From the NCBI GenBank assembly GCA_964372125.1, contig CAYJPL010000022.1, positions 1-32,846 on the forward strand: DNA of 32,846 nucleotides, in the 5' to 3' direction. The notes under the pieces were generated by a model. The model was given only the letters and a program-made list of their open reading frames with translations. It was not told where the DNA came from and did not search any database. The DNA is from Tannockella sp964372125 (GTDB taxonomy: Bacteria; Bacillota_I; Bacilli_A; Erysipelotrichales; Coprobacillaceae). This document shows positions 32,819 to 32,846 of the stretch, piece after piece. Position 1 is the stretch's first letter; each line of letters opens with the position of its first letter. Position numbers and translations under genes: made by a program.

Positions 32819-32846
32819 TATTTCTAAGCTTTCTTACTATGATACT

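Overview
The window is AT-rich, densely coding DNA from a low-GC Gram-positive anaerobe (Bacillota). Strong AGGAGG-type ribosome sites, a tRNA-Trp T-box, a PPi-type phosphofructokinase, a split transketolase, an [FeFe]-hydrogenase maturation operon and a bile salt hydrolase-like enzyme together suggest a gut-associated fermenter, perhaps of the Erysipelotrichia or a related Clostridia-like lineage. This taxonomic guess is an inference and cannot be settled from the sequence. Almost everything is on the minus strand; only a Crp/Fnr regulator and an ASCH-domain gene (10.87-12.0 kb) are on the plus strand.

Layout. 0.1-4.2 kb: deoC, PPi-type pfk and a two-subunit transketolase, likely linking deoxyribose and pentose phosphates to glycolysis. 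They lie behind a promoter overlaid by repeated TAAATGTTYG boxes, with a perfect terminator at the far end. 4.26-4.66 kb: a gene graveyard holding an IS3-family left end, an AraC helix-turn-helix relic and a GNAT acetyltransferase relic. 4.7-7.8 kb: ppk and ppx, polyphosphate synthesis and breakdown. 7.8-10.0 kb: MazG-like pyrophosphohydrolase, a glutathione peroxidase-like protein and a DUF349 protein. 10.1-12.0 kb: a ferredoxin-like protein divergent from a Crp/Fnr regulator, sharing a short control region with a perfect 16-bp palindrome. 12.0-15.5 kb: a tightly packed six-gene operon (two nitroreductases, VOC, Nudix, GNAT, ATC hydrolase-like) behind an operator-like palindrome. 15.5-17.2 kb: a DsbA-family oxidoreductase and the bile salt hydrolase-like enzyme. 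17.3-21.4 kb: hydF, hydG, hydE and a TM1266-type regulator, preceded by a structured leader ending in an intrinsic terminator. 21.5-24.65 kb: M32 carboxypeptidase and a stand-alone trpB under a Trp T-box. 24.7-32.8 kb: larC, larB and larE downstream of a complete NikABCDE-type ABC transporter and a DUF3842 gene.

The most interesting regions are two. The first is the DUF3842 - nickel-type transporter - larEBC cluster, where the same operator-like palindrome (TAAACTT-N4-AAGTTTA) occurs both on the promoter and before the binding-protein gene, while no lactate racemase larA is in view. The second is the leader RNA of the hydrogenase maturation operon, which has promoter, structured region and terminator but matches no riboswitch class I can recall. 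The sequence gives no sign of tRNA, rRNA or CRISPR arrays.
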